From Kitasatospora sp. CB01950 (GTDB lineage: Bacteria > Actinomycetota > Actinomycetes > Streptomycetales > Streptomycetaceae), in assembly GCF_001905465.1 (NCBI RefSeq), contig NZ_LISX01000003.1, positions 140,912 to 204,911 on the forward strand: a DNA stretch of 64,000 nucleotides, read 5' to 3'. Shown here piece by piece: positions 45,840-53,324 of the stretch (position 1 is its first letter; each line of letters opens with the position of its first letter). Under the pieces are notes generated by a model, which saw only the letters and a list, made by a program, of their open reading frames with translations, had not been told where the DNA came from and ran no database searches. The translations under genes were made by a program, and so were the position numbers.

Positions 45840-47629
45840 TCGTAGGCGCGCAGCCAGAGTTCGAGGGTGAGCAGCAGCCACAGCTTGCCGCCCTGGCGGG
45901 GCAGCAGCAGGCCGCCGCCGTGCATCCAGGTCTCCACCGTGTCCGCCCGGAACAGTCCGCGGGCGCGGGCCGTGGGGCCGAGCAGCAGGTCGCCGGTGAG
46001 TTCGGCGAGCGGGCCGCGCAGCCACTGCTGTACCGGCACCCGCATGCCGCTCTTGGGCCGGTAGGTGACGGTGTCCGGCAGCAGGTCGCGGACCGCCTCC
46101 TTGAGGATCCACTTCTCCTCGGTGGCACGGAGTTTGAGCGTCGGCGGGGTGGCGAACGCATGGTCCACGACCTGGCGGTCGAACAGCGGCGAGCGGCCCT
46201 GGATGCCCTGCGAGGCGGTCAGCCGTTCCACCTTGGTGAGGATGTGGTGCGCGCCCTTGGTACGCAGGTTGCAGTGCAGCAACTGGTCGATCAGCGACGG
46301 CATTCGGCGGTCGGTGAGGTACGGCGCGACGTGCCGGCGCGGGTGCGTGTCCGGTCCGAGGGCGTCCAGTTCGGCCAGCGCCTCGCCGGTGAGCAGGACC
46401 GGCAGGTCCTCCCAGCACTTGCGGTAGGTGTGCAAGTAGGCTTCGGCGCGGGCCTGTTCGGACGCGTCGTCGCGAAGCAGCTCGAACACCAGCATCGGCA
46501 GGTTCTTCGGCCCGCCGAACACCGGGTCGCCGCCCTCGCCGTTCAGTGACACGGCCAGCCCGTCGCCGGCGACCGCCTCCGCGAGCATCAGGTTCGGCAC
46601 GGTCAGCGGATCGCCGACCGGGCTGTCCAGCAGCGCGACGGTGTCGGCGAGGCGCGCCGCGACCTGCTCGCCCGGCACGGTCAGCACCCGGTGCCGGGTG
46701 CCGCAGTGGGCGGCGACCAGGCCCGAGTAGCCGAGCTCGTTGGGGAGTTCGTTGCCGAAGCTGATCGAGTAGGTGTGCACCGGCCGGTCGTGCAGTCGGG
46801 CGGCCAGCGCCGTCACCAGCGAACTGTCCACCCCGCCGGACAGCAGCACCGCCACGTCCTGCCCGTCCGGGAGTCGCCGCGCCACCGCGCGCTCCAGCAA
46901 CTCCCGGAGGCCCGAGGCGTATTGCTCGTCCGTATGGTCAAGTGTCCGGGCCTGCGGCTCCCAGAACTCCTCGACGTGCACCGAGCCGTCCGCGCGCAGG
47001 CGGGTGACCTTGCCGGGCAGCAGCTCGGAGACCCCGCGCAGCAGGGTCTCGGTGCCCGGAAGGTAGGCGAAGGTGAGGAAGGACCGGACGGCCGCGAGGT
47101 TCAACCCGGTGTCCACGTCCGGGCGTTCGCGCAGTGCGCGGAGCGAGCTGGACACCGCCCAGCCGCCGTCGCGGGTGCGGCAGTGGAACGCCGTGCGGGC
47201 GCCGGTGTGGTCGCGGATCAGCACCAGGTCCGGGCCGTCCAGGACCGCGAGGGTGAACATGCCGTCCGCCGCCCGCAGCCCGTCCGGGCCGAGCGCCAGC
47301 CAGCAGCGCAGCAGCAACTCGCCGTCCGGGCAGGCCGGTTCGGCGGGGTGTCCGGCGGCGGCCAGGGCAGCGTGCAGCTCGTCCTGGTTGTGCAGGGTGA
47401 CCTCGCCGACGGCGGTCCGGCCGTCCACGGTGAACGGGCCGTCCGCGAAGCCGGGGACACCGGTCAGCAGGGCGGCCGAGACGGTGCGGCCGCCGGAGGT
47501 GAACGGGCCTGCCACCAGGGCGGGTTCGGGGCGGCGAGCGCCGTCCGCAGGCAGTGAGAGGACGGTGTAGCGGGCCGGCCGGTGCGCGGTGCGGAGCGGG
47601 GGTTCGGCCAGCCGGCGCGACTCAGCCAA
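45833..47629 (-). CDS. Asparagine-synthetase-like protein lacking the glutaminase Cys
   Basis: 598 residues from a TTG at 47629 that overlaps the previous stop by eight bases. The class II glutaminase-like half (about 20-165) has DGRTAVGEVTLHNQDELHAAL and FTLAVLDGPDLVLIRDHTGARTAFHC but no N-terminal Met-Cys, so it cannot use glutamine. The synthase half keeps the PP-loop SGGVDSS at about 264-270 and GEGGDPVFGG, LTKVERLTASQGIQGRSPLFD, and RPKSGMRVPVQQWLRG. Such glutaminase-dead forms include beta-lactam synthetases and lasso-peptide cyclases, which form amide bonds within one substrate. The start is not certain. Confidence 0.85.
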   Translation of the reverse strand: MAESRRLAEPPLRTAHRPARYTVLSLPADGARRPEPALVAGPFTSGGRTVSAALLTGVPGFADGPFTVDGRTAVGEVTLHNQDELHAALAAAGHPAEPACPDGELLLRCWLALGPDGLRAADGMFTLAVLDGPDLVLIRDHTGARTAFHCRTRDGGWAVSSSLRALRERPDVDTGLNLAAVRSFLTFAYLPGTETLLRGVSELLPGKVTRLRADGSVHVEEFWEPQARTLDHTDEQYASGLRELLERAVARRLPDGQDVAVLLSGGVDSSLVTALAARLHDRPVHTYSISFGNELPNELGYSGLVAAHCGTRHRVLTVPGEQVAARLADTVALLDSPVGDPLTVPNLMLAEAVAGDGLAVSLNGEGGDPVFGGPKNLPMLVFELLRDDASEQARAEAYLHTYRKCWEDLPVLLTGEALAELDALGPDTHPRRHVAPYLTDRRMPSLIDQLLHCNLRTKGAHHILTKVERLTASQGIQGRSPLFDRQVVDHAFATPPTLKLRATEEKWILKEAVRDLLPDTVTYRPKSGMRVPVQQWLRGPLAELTGDLLLGPTARARGLFRADTVETWMHGGGLLLPRQGGKLWLLLTLELWLRAYDL

Positions 47630-48230
47630 AGTCGTCCCCGTCCCAGGCGTCGCCGTCCGCCGGGTGGTGCCCGTCGCCGCCGTCGCCGGCCGTGCCGAAA
47701 CCGTCGTGGTCGTCGAATCCGTCGTCGAACCCGCCGCTGTCGCCCCCGTCGCTCCCGCCGTCGTCTCCACCATCACTGTCGCCACCATCACCGCCGCCGC
47801 CGTCCCCGCCACTGTCGCGGGCGCGTTCGGCGGCCTGGCGTCGCAGTTCCTCCTCCTCTGCCGCCGACAGCAGATCGGGCGCGTACTGGGCGGCCGCGAT
47901 GCCCGCGCCGAGGCCGAGCGCGCCCAGCACGACGCCGACCCGGCCCGGGAACGAGCTGCGGTTGACCAGCACGTAGCGGCCCTGGCCCCACACGGTGCGG
48001 CCGTAGCCGATGTCGCGCCCGTAGCCGGCGTGGCCGTCGGCGTGGATGCGCTTGACCAGGTCGCGGCCTAGTCGCTCGTCGGTGCCGGAGTCGCCCCGGT
48101 CGTCGCGCCAGTGGATGCGGCCGTCGGCGCCACGGCTGCGCCACTCGCTGCGGCCGTCGGAGTACCGGCGGTGCACCGTTCCGTCGGCCAACAGCTCGTC
48201 GCTGTAGGTGATTTCGGGTGGCTGGGTCAT
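47622..48230 (-). CDS. Asp/Gly-rich protein with one membrane helix
   Basis: 202 residues starting MTQPPEITYSDELLADGTVHRRY. Repeated DG-x-x-x-RY/R-x-D segments in the first 65 residues (DGTVHRRYSDGRSEW, ADGRIHWRDDRGD) suggest short beta-hairpin repeats. VGVVLGALGLGAGIAAAQYA at about 98-118 is a membrane helix. The last 60 residues are almost only Gly, Asp and Ser, with a final DGDAWDGDDFG. This acidic tail may bind metal or be disordered. It is in the middle of the operon: 19 bases after 48250 and overlapping the synthetase. Confidence 0.7.
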   Translation of the reverse strand: MTQPPEITYSDELLADGTVHRRYSDGRSEWRSRGADGRIHWRDDRGDSGTDERLGRDLVKRIHADGHAGYGRDIGYGRTVWGQGRYVLVNRSSFPGRVGVVLGALGLGAGIAAAQYAPDLLSAAEEEELRRQAAERARDSGGDGGGGDGGDSDGGDDGGSDGGDSGGFDDGFDDHDGFGTAGDGGDGHHPADGDAWDGDDFG

Positions 48231-48249
48231 CTTCCGGAGTCCTCGGGGG

Positions 48250-49083
48250 TCAGGGCGTCGGCCAGGTCAGGAAGCCGGTGTCGCGGGCCCGGGTGGGCGC
48301 GGCCGGACGGGCGGGAGGGGCGAAACCGCCACCGCGGACGGTGCGCAGCACGGTCCGCAGCAGCCGGGCGGGACGGACGGCCGCGAGCTCCGCGACCCGG
48401 CCCCGGGCCAGCCAGGCCCGCTCCGCGGCGGGCAGTTCGGACGGCAACTCGTCCGCCTCGCACCGGGGTTGGCCGACGAGCGCGGCCAGGTGCAAGGCGG
48501 CGGCGTGGCGTGGCAGCAGGCCCATGGTCCGCACCCGCAGCCGGGGGCCGGCGTGCTCGCGCACCCGCGAGAAGAGCCGGAGTCCGACGGGCGAGGCGTC
48601 GTGCAGCACGTGCACCACCGCGCCGTCCGCCCGCTCCAGCGCGGCCAGCAGCCGGGCGTCCAACGGCAACCGCTCCGGGGTGAGGATCGGGCACGCCCCC
48701 TCCAGGTGGATGCGGTTGGCCAGCAGCATCGCGGCGATCGCCGGGTCCTGGCAGACCAGCAGCCGGAGAAACGCGTAGTCGTACAGGTCGCCCTCCGGCC
48801 CCGGCCGGTGCGGACGCGGCTCCACCACGTCCGGCAGGACCGGCAGTTGGGGCTGCCGGGCGAGCGCGCCCGCGAAGCGTCCGGGGGACAGCAGCGGCCG
48901 AGTGGTGTACCGCAGCCGGTGCGGGCCGTGGTGCAGCGGGAACAGCGTCCGGTCGGTCTCGTAGTACAACTGGCGTGCGGTGAATGCGAGTTGGCCGGGC
49001 TGCGCGCAGCGATCGGCAGCCCGGCGGACGGCATGATCGAGGAGCCGGTCGGGGATCGGGATCGGGCTGCGTCCGCTCGTCAT
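48250..49083 (-). CDS. Third paralogue of the GFL[T/S]WP family, without zinc ribbon
   Basis: 277 residues. It aligns with the two zinc-ribbon proteins upstream but begins directly at the helix FTARQLYYETDRTLFPL. Shared blocks are DYAFLRLLVCQDPAIAAMLLANRI, GAVVHVLHDASPVGLRLFSR, LPAAERAWLARGR, and the C-terminal motif DTGFLTWPTP. The YY pair and HDASPVGL recall the winged-helix and Toprim parts of Spo11/TopoVI-A, but only weakly. It starts at the ATGA overlap with 49080 and is followed after 19 bases by 47622. Confidence 0.7.
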   Translation of the reverse strand: MTSGRSPIPIPDRLLDHAVRRAADRCAQPGQLAFTARQLYYETDRTLFPLHHGPHRLRYTTRPLLSPGRFAGALARQPQLPVLPDVVEPRPHRPGPEGDLYDYAFLRLLVCQDPAIAAMLLANRIHLEGACPILTPERLPLDARLLAALERADGAVVHVLHDASPVGLRLFSRVREHAGPRLRVRTMGLLPRHAAALHLAALVGQPRCEADELPSELPAAERAWLARGRVAELAAVRPARLLRTVLRTVRGGGFAPPARPAAPTRARDTGFLTWPTP

Positions 49084-49808
49084 CGGGCACCTCCCACGGT
49101 CAGGGCCGAAGCGGTATCGGCGGTCGGGCGTTGTGCGGGCGGAGCCTCGGGCGGTGCCTCGGGCGGTGCCTCAGGCGGTGCCTCAGGCGGTGTGGGGCGG
49201 GTGGTCTGACCGGTGTGGCGGCGTGTGTCGACCGTCGGTGCGGCGAGGGCGGCGTCCGTTGCGTGGTGGCTGGCCTGTGCGGCGTGGATGGCGGGCGGCG
49301 GTGTGGCCGTGGCCAGCGTCAATGCGTGCGCTGGTGCCGCCTGTTGGCGGTCGGGGGAGGCGTTGGCGTGCAGGACGGTGGCCGTGGTCAGGGCCTCGCT
49401 CCGCGCCACGGTGCGGGCGTCGGTGGTCGGGCTTCGTGTCGGAAGTGGCTTGGGCGGAGTGGGGGAGGTGGCCTGCCCGGTGTGGCGGCGCAGGAAGACC
49501 TTCGGTGCGGCGTGGGCGGCGTCCGTTGCGTGGTGGCCGGGCTGTGCGGCGGGCCGGGAGGTTGTCGCGGTCGGGAGTCTGCGCAGTACTACGGCACGAG
49601 CATGGGGGATGCCGGGTGCAGGAGGCTGGGGCTGCCGGGCGAGCGCGCCCGCGAAGCGTCCGGCGGACAGCAGCGGGCGGGTGGTGTTGCTCGCCTCGTC
49701 GGGCAAGTGGCGTGTGGTGCAGGGCAGTTGCCCGTGCTGTGCGTAGCGCTCGGTGCCCGTCCGGTGGGCCGCGCCGGGTATCGGGCGCAGGCTGGATTCG
49801 TGGGTCAT
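49080..49808 (-). CDS. Truncated paralogue with Ala/Thr/Pro-rich repeat tail
   Basis: 242 residues. Residues 15-75 (RYAQHGQLPCTTRHLPDEASN then TTRPLLSAGRFAGALARQP) repeat the N-terminal region of the 48250 protein. The rest is low-complexity, with two copies of a HHATDAA-x-AAP ... RRHTGQ block and a final EAPP run. No folded remainder of the family is seen, so it is either a decaying copy or a recruited disordered protein. It keeps ATGA overlaps with both neighbours (49805-49808 and 49080-49083), which argues that the frame is still translated. Confidence 0.5.
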   Translation of the reverse strand: MTHESSLRPIPGAAHRTGTERYAQHGQLPCTTRHLPDEASNTTRPLLSAGRFAGALARQPQPPAPGIPHARAVVLRRLPTATTSRPAAQPGHHATDAAHAAPKVFLRRHTGQATSPTPPKPLPTRSPTTDARTVARSEALTTATVLHANASPDRQQAAPAHALTLATATPPPAIHAAQASHHATDAALAAPTVDTRRHTGQTTRPTPPEAPPEAPPEAPPEAPPAQRPTADTASALTVGGAR

Positions 49809-50878
49809 CGGGCAGCACCGTCCGTTGGCGGGGCGGTGGGCCAGGTGAGGAAGCCGATCTGTTGGGCGCGGCGGCGGGTCTGGTCGGCGGGTTCCGACGG
49901 GGGTGCGGTGGTGGCGCGGTGGACGGCCTTCTCGGCGAGGGCGAGGAGCTTCGTGGGCGGCAGCGTGATCAGTGGGGAGTATCGGCCGGAGGTCAGCCAG
50001 GCTCGTTCGCGACCGGTCAGGCGCTGCCAGCCGGGTGCGGCGGCCAGCGCCGCCGGTACCTGGGGTTTGCGCAGGTCGAGCAGGCGTATCGCCTTGGCGG
50101 GTTCGAGGACGGCGCGCGGCGTGAGTCCGGCGTCGACCACCCGGCGTCCGGGCAGTGCGGCGCGGATCGCCACCGTGCGGGTGAGCGCGGACAGCGAGAG
50201 GTCGCGCAGCACCACCACCGGCAGGCCGGCCGGGACCTTCGCCAACTCGTCGACCAGCAGCACCTGGTGGCGTCCGACGAAGTCGTTGGCGCGCAGAAAG
50301 GCGGTCACGGCCGAGAGTTCGCACAGCACCACGGCACGGGTCTTGACCAGGGCGGGAGTTGGGGTGGCGTTCGGCGGGTGCTCCACCAGCCCGGGCGGGA
50401 GGGCACCGTAGACCTCGCGCCACCGGTCGATCAATTGGTACTGGAACCGGATCGGCGACAGCTTGGGATGCAGCGGGGCCCCGGCGCGCATGCGCCATAC
50501 GGCGTGGAAGTCCTGGATCGCGCGCCCGGCCGCGAACAGCGCGATCGCGCCCGGTAGGAGGGGTGCGTCGGCGAGGACCGCGACCGCGGCGGCTCCCAGT
50601 GCCGCCGTGGTGGCGAGGGAGCCGGACACGATGTGTCGACGGCGGTCGCGGGGGCCCGGAAAACCGTACAGGCGGCGCTCGTTGAGCCAGTACAGCTGCT
50701 CGACGGTGATCTGCAGCCGGCCGCCGGTGCCCTTGGCCACCAGCTCGCGGAACTTGATGTCGTGCAGGCGGCCGGGCTCGACCTTCGGGTCCAGCGCGAA
50801 CGTCCGGCGGCAGCGCGAGCAGCGGTGCCCGGGGCGTTCGCGCCGGTTCAGGCTGGTCCGGCAGTGCGGGCAGATCAT
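49805..50878 (-). CDS. Zinc-ribbon membrane protein, GFL[T/S]WP paralogue B
   Basis: 357 residues. MICPHCRTSLNRRERPGHRCSRCRRTF is a C2C2 zinc ribbon. ITVEQLYWLNERRLYGF follows, then a hydrophobic pair of segments (LATTAALGAAAVAVLADAPLLPGAIALFAAG). The soluble domain carries AVVLCELSAVTAFLRANDF, LPVVVLRDLSLSALTR, VVDAGLTPRAV and LTGRERAWLTSGRYSPLITLPP, and ends IGFLTWPTAPP. It is clearly a duplicate of the next gene upstream, with which it shares an ATGA overlap. Function is unknown. Confidence 0.78.
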   Translation of the reverse strand: MICPHCRTSLNRRERPGHRCSRCRRTFALDPKVEPGRLHDIKFRELVAKGTGGRLQITVEQLYWLNERRLYGFPGPRDRRRHIVSGSLATTAALGAAAVAVLADAPLLPGAIALFAAGRAIQDFHAVWRMRAGAPLHPKLSPIRFQYQLIDRWREVYGALPPGLVEHPPNATPTPALVKTRAVVLCELSAVTAFLRANDFVGRHQVLLVDELAKVPAGLPVVVLRDLSLSALTRTVAIRAALPGRRVVDAGLTPRAVLEPAKAIRLLDLRKPQVPAALAAAPGWQRLTGRERAWLTSGRYSPLITLPPTKLLALAEKAVHRATTAPPSEPADQTRRRAQQIGFLTWPTAPPTDGAAR

Positions 50879-51963
50879 CCGGCACCGCCCGCAGGCGGTG
50901 CCGCCGGCCAGCTGAGGAAGCCGATCCGCTCGGCGCGGCGCCGGGTCTGCGCGGGAGTCTCCTGCGCCGGCACGGGGGCGACGGCCCGCTGGACGGCCCG
51001 TCCGACGGCCTTCTCGGCGAGGGCGAGCAGCTTGGCGGGTGGCAGCGTGATCAGCGGGCAGTCCCAGCCGTCCGTGAGCCAGTTCCGTTCCTGCTCGGTC
51101 AGGCGCTGCCAACCGGGCGAGGCCGCCAGCGTCCAGGGCGCCGTCCGCCTCGGCGCGTCGTGCAGGCGCACCGCCTTCGCGGGCGCGAACACGGCGCGCG
51201 GCGCGAGCCCGGCGTCCACCACACGTCGGCCGTGCAGTTTCGCCCGGATCGTCACCGTGCGCTCCAGCGCCACCAGCGAGAGGTCGCGCAGCACCACCAC
51301 CGGCAGCTCGGCCGGCACCTTCGCCAACTCCGTGACCAGCAGCACCTGTTGACGCTCGGGGAAGTCGTTGGCGCGCAGGAAGGCCGCCACGGACGGGACT
51401 TCGCACAGCACCACGGCCCGGGCCTTGACGGTGCTGGGCCCGGCGGTGGTCGGCGGGTGTTCCAGCAGCCCGCCCGGCAGCGTGCCGTAGACCGCCCGCC
51501 AGCGGTCGATCACCGCGCGCTGGAACTCGTTCCGACGGACCCTGGGAGTCAGCGGACTCTCGGACTTCAGCCGCCGGGAGCCGACGAACTGCTGCAGCGC
51601 GAAGGCGGCGGCGATCAGCGCGACCGGGCCCAGCAGGAACCAGACGAAGCTGCCGACGCCGGCCGCGATCGCCCCCGCCACCACCGCGACCACCGTCAGC
51701 GTGACGCCCGCCACGACAGTGCCCTGGCGCTCCATGGCATCCGGAAAGCGGTGCAGGCGGCGCTCGTTGAGCCAGTACAGCTGCTCGACGGTGATCTTCA
51801 GCGTGCCGCCGGTGCCCTTGGCCACCAGCTCGCGGAACTTGCTGTCGTGCAGGCGGCCCGGTTCCACCTTCGGGTCCAGCGCGAAGGTCTTGCCGCAGTG
51901 CGAGCAGCGGTGCCCGGGGCGGTTGCGCTGCAGCAGGTCGGTCTGGCAGTGCGGACAGATCAT
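50875..51963 (-). CDS. Zinc-ribbon membrane protein, GFL[T/S]WP paralogue A
   Basis: 362 residues. MICPHCQTDLLQRNRPGHRC then SHCGKTFALDPKVEP is the zinc ribbon. KITVEQLYWLNERRLHRF is followed by two membrane helices, VVAGVTLTVVAVVAGAIAAG and VWFLLGPVALIAAAFALQQF. The soluble domain has AVVLCEVPSVAAFLRANDFPE, LPVVVLRDLSLVALER and VVDAGLAPRAVF, and ends AERIGFLSWPAAPP. It shares about half its residues with paralogue B. It overlaps the repeat peptide at its start (ATGA at 51960-51963). Confidence 0.78.
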   Translation of the reverse strand: MICPHCQTDLLQRNRPGHRCSHCGKTFALDPKVEPGRLHDSKFRELVAKGTGGTLKITVEQLYWLNERRLHRFPDAMERQGTVVAGVTLTVVAVVAGAIAAGVGSFVWFLLGPVALIAAAFALQQFVGSRRLKSESPLTPRVRRNEFQRAVIDRWRAVYGTLPGGLLEHPPTTAGPSTVKARAVVLCEVPSVAAFLRANDFPERQQVLLVTELAKVPAELPVVVLRDLSLVALERTVTIRAKLHGRRVVDAGLAPRAVFAPAKAVRLHDAPRRTAPWTLAASPGWQRLTEQERNWLTDGWDCPLITLPPAKLLALAEKAVGRAVQRAVAPVPAQETPAQTRRRAERIGFLSWPAAPPAGGAG

Positions 51964-52178
51964 CGGGCTTCCCCCCGCGTCATCGGGCGTGCTCGATCGG
52001 CCGGTCGGTCGGAGAAGTCGGAGCGGTCGGGAGAGCCGGAGAAGTCGGAGCGGGCGGGAGAGCCGGAGAAGTCGGAGCGGGCGGGAGAGTTGGGGACGTC
52101 GGAGCGGTCGGGAGAGTTGGGGACGTCGGAGCGGTCGGGGAAGTACGGGAAATCGGGGGAGGCCGGGCGCGCGCTCAA
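51960..52178 (-). CDS. 72-residue peptide of five nine-residue repeats
   Basis: From a TTG that overlaps the cupin stop (TTGA, 52175-52178). The product is MSARPASPDFPYF, then five tandem units of the pattern [D/A]RSD[V/F][P/S][N/G]SP, then DRP ... MTRGEAR. It is Pro/Ser/Asp-rich, without Cys, and cannot fold as a globular domain. Its stop overlaps the next start (ATGA). Both couplings keep the frame in the translation chain, which argues for a real product. It could be a disordered scaffold or a modified peptide. The TTG start is unproven. Confidence 0.5.
   Translation of the reverse strand: MSARPASPDFPYFPDRSDVPNSPDRSDVPNSPARSDFSGSPARSDFSGSPDRSDFSDRPADRARPMTRGEAR
52014..52148. repeat. 27-bp tandem repeat encoding the peptide repeats
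   Basis: Five units with starts at 52014, 52041, 52068, 52095 and 52122, each carrying a ga[a/c]gtcggagcgg core. The unit is exactly nine codons, so changes in copy number keep frame. Confidence 0.9.
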
Positions 52179-52831
52179 CGGGAGTCCTCCAGCGCCGCCG
52201 CGATCCGGTGCAGCCGGTGCGCCAACCGCTCCCGCACGCTCACCGTACCCACCCGCTGCCGGGACGTCACCTCCCGCAGGGCGGACGCGAGTTCCTGCTC
52301 GCCGCGCTGCTCGGCGACCTCCGCGGTGATCGCGTAGTCCTCGTGGTCGATGCCGTAACCGGTGTTCGCGGCCAGGATTGCCAGCCGCTTGCCGCTGCGG
52401 TTGCCGAACGAGTGCGGCATCAGCTCGGGGATGCGGATCAGCGTGCCGGGCGCCAGATCGACGGCCACGACCCGGCGGCGGCGCGCGTCGTACAGCCCGC
52501 AGGACGCGGGGCCGAGCGCCAGCACCAGGTGCTCGCCGCCGTGCGCGTGCGGCGTGAACGCGGTGTGCGGCGCGACCAGGCCCAGCTTGTAGGTGGCGTT
52601 CGACGGGCGCTCCGGGGAGGTCGCCGCGTCGCCGATGAAGTAGTGCGCGTACTGCTGCTCGTCGATGAAGCGCAGCAGCCCGCTGTCCGGGTCCTGCGGG
52701 CCGAGTTCCCGCACGCCCGCCCGGTCGGCACGCAGCACCCGCCCGTCCGGTCGCAACCGGAACAGTTCGGCGCCGTCCGGCAGCGCGGACGCCTGGCGTT
52801 CCAGGCTGCGCAGCCCCCCGCGTAGCGACAC
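52175..52831 (-). CDS. Cupin-fold protein, first gene of the overlapping operon
   Basis: 218 residues from GTG 52831. Cupin motif 1 is TPHAHGGEHLVLALGPASCG, with HxH and Glu metal ligands. Motif 2 is GTLIRIPELMPHSFGN, with the last His. The N-terminal part (LRPDGRVLRADRAGVRELGPQDPDSGLL) has a second small beta region. It may be a metal-dependent dioxygenase or an isomerase, or simply bind a ligand. A divergent promoter region of about 100 bases separates it from the small membrane protein at 52936. The repeat-peptide gene overlaps its stop. Confidence 0.82.
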   Translation of the reverse strand: MSLRGGLRSLERQASALPDGAELFRLRPDGRVLRADRAGVRELGPQDPDSGLLRFIDEQQYAHYFIGDAATSPERPSNATYKLGLVAPHTAFTPHAHGGEHLVLALGPASCGLYDARRRRVVAVDLAPGTLIRIPELMPHSFGNRSGKRLAILAANTGYGIDHEDYAITAEVAEQRGEQELASALREVTSRQRVGTVSVRERLAHRLHRIAAALEDSR

Positions 52832-52935
52832 TCGCGATCCCCCCAGTCGGTGTTCGCGGCGATGCTACCGGGCTGCCGTGAACACCGACCGGCGGGATAC
52901 TCGAACGGATGTCGAACTCTGCGGAGGTGAGAGCG

Positions 52936-53202
52936 ATGCCCGCGACTGTTGCCGGAGCCTCGGGTCCCCGTCCGGTACGGGGGACGATTGCCTGGCTGAC
53001 CGACAAGCACAACTCCTCGTTGGTCTTCCTGCTGGCCCTCTCGCTGGGCCTGGCGCTGGTCGCCCCGCAGGTGACCGAACTGTGGCTGCTGATCGTGTTC
53101 GCGGTGGTGTGGGGCGTGACCGTGGTGGCCTTCGTCTCGCAATTCTGGGGCCGCCACGAGCACGCCCACCCGAACCAGTCACGCGCCCGTCACGCGGCGT
53201 GA
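52936..53202 (+). CDS. Small two-helix membrane protein
   Basis: 88 residues starting MPATVAGASGPRPVRG. The ATG at 52936 follows ggaggtgagagcg, a strong site; an ATG nine codons upstream has none. Two membrane helices, SSLVFLLALSLGLALVAPQV and LWLLIVFAVVWGVTVVAFVSQF, have a basic or His-rich tail. It is divergent from the overlapping operon. Unknown function. Confidence 0.75.
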   Translation: MPATVAGASGPRPVRGTIAWLTDKHNSSLVFLLALSLGLALVAPQVTELWLLIVFAVVWGVTVVAFVSQFWGRHEHAHPNQSRARHAA

Positions 53203-53324
53203 CCGGGGAGCGGGCCTCTGTCGGGTCGGTGCTGTTCTGCGCCCCGGCAGGGGCAGCCTGTACGACGCGCCGCCGACCCTGAACCCGTGACCCGCGGGCC
53301 GCCCGCTGCACCGCGCGCTCGAGG

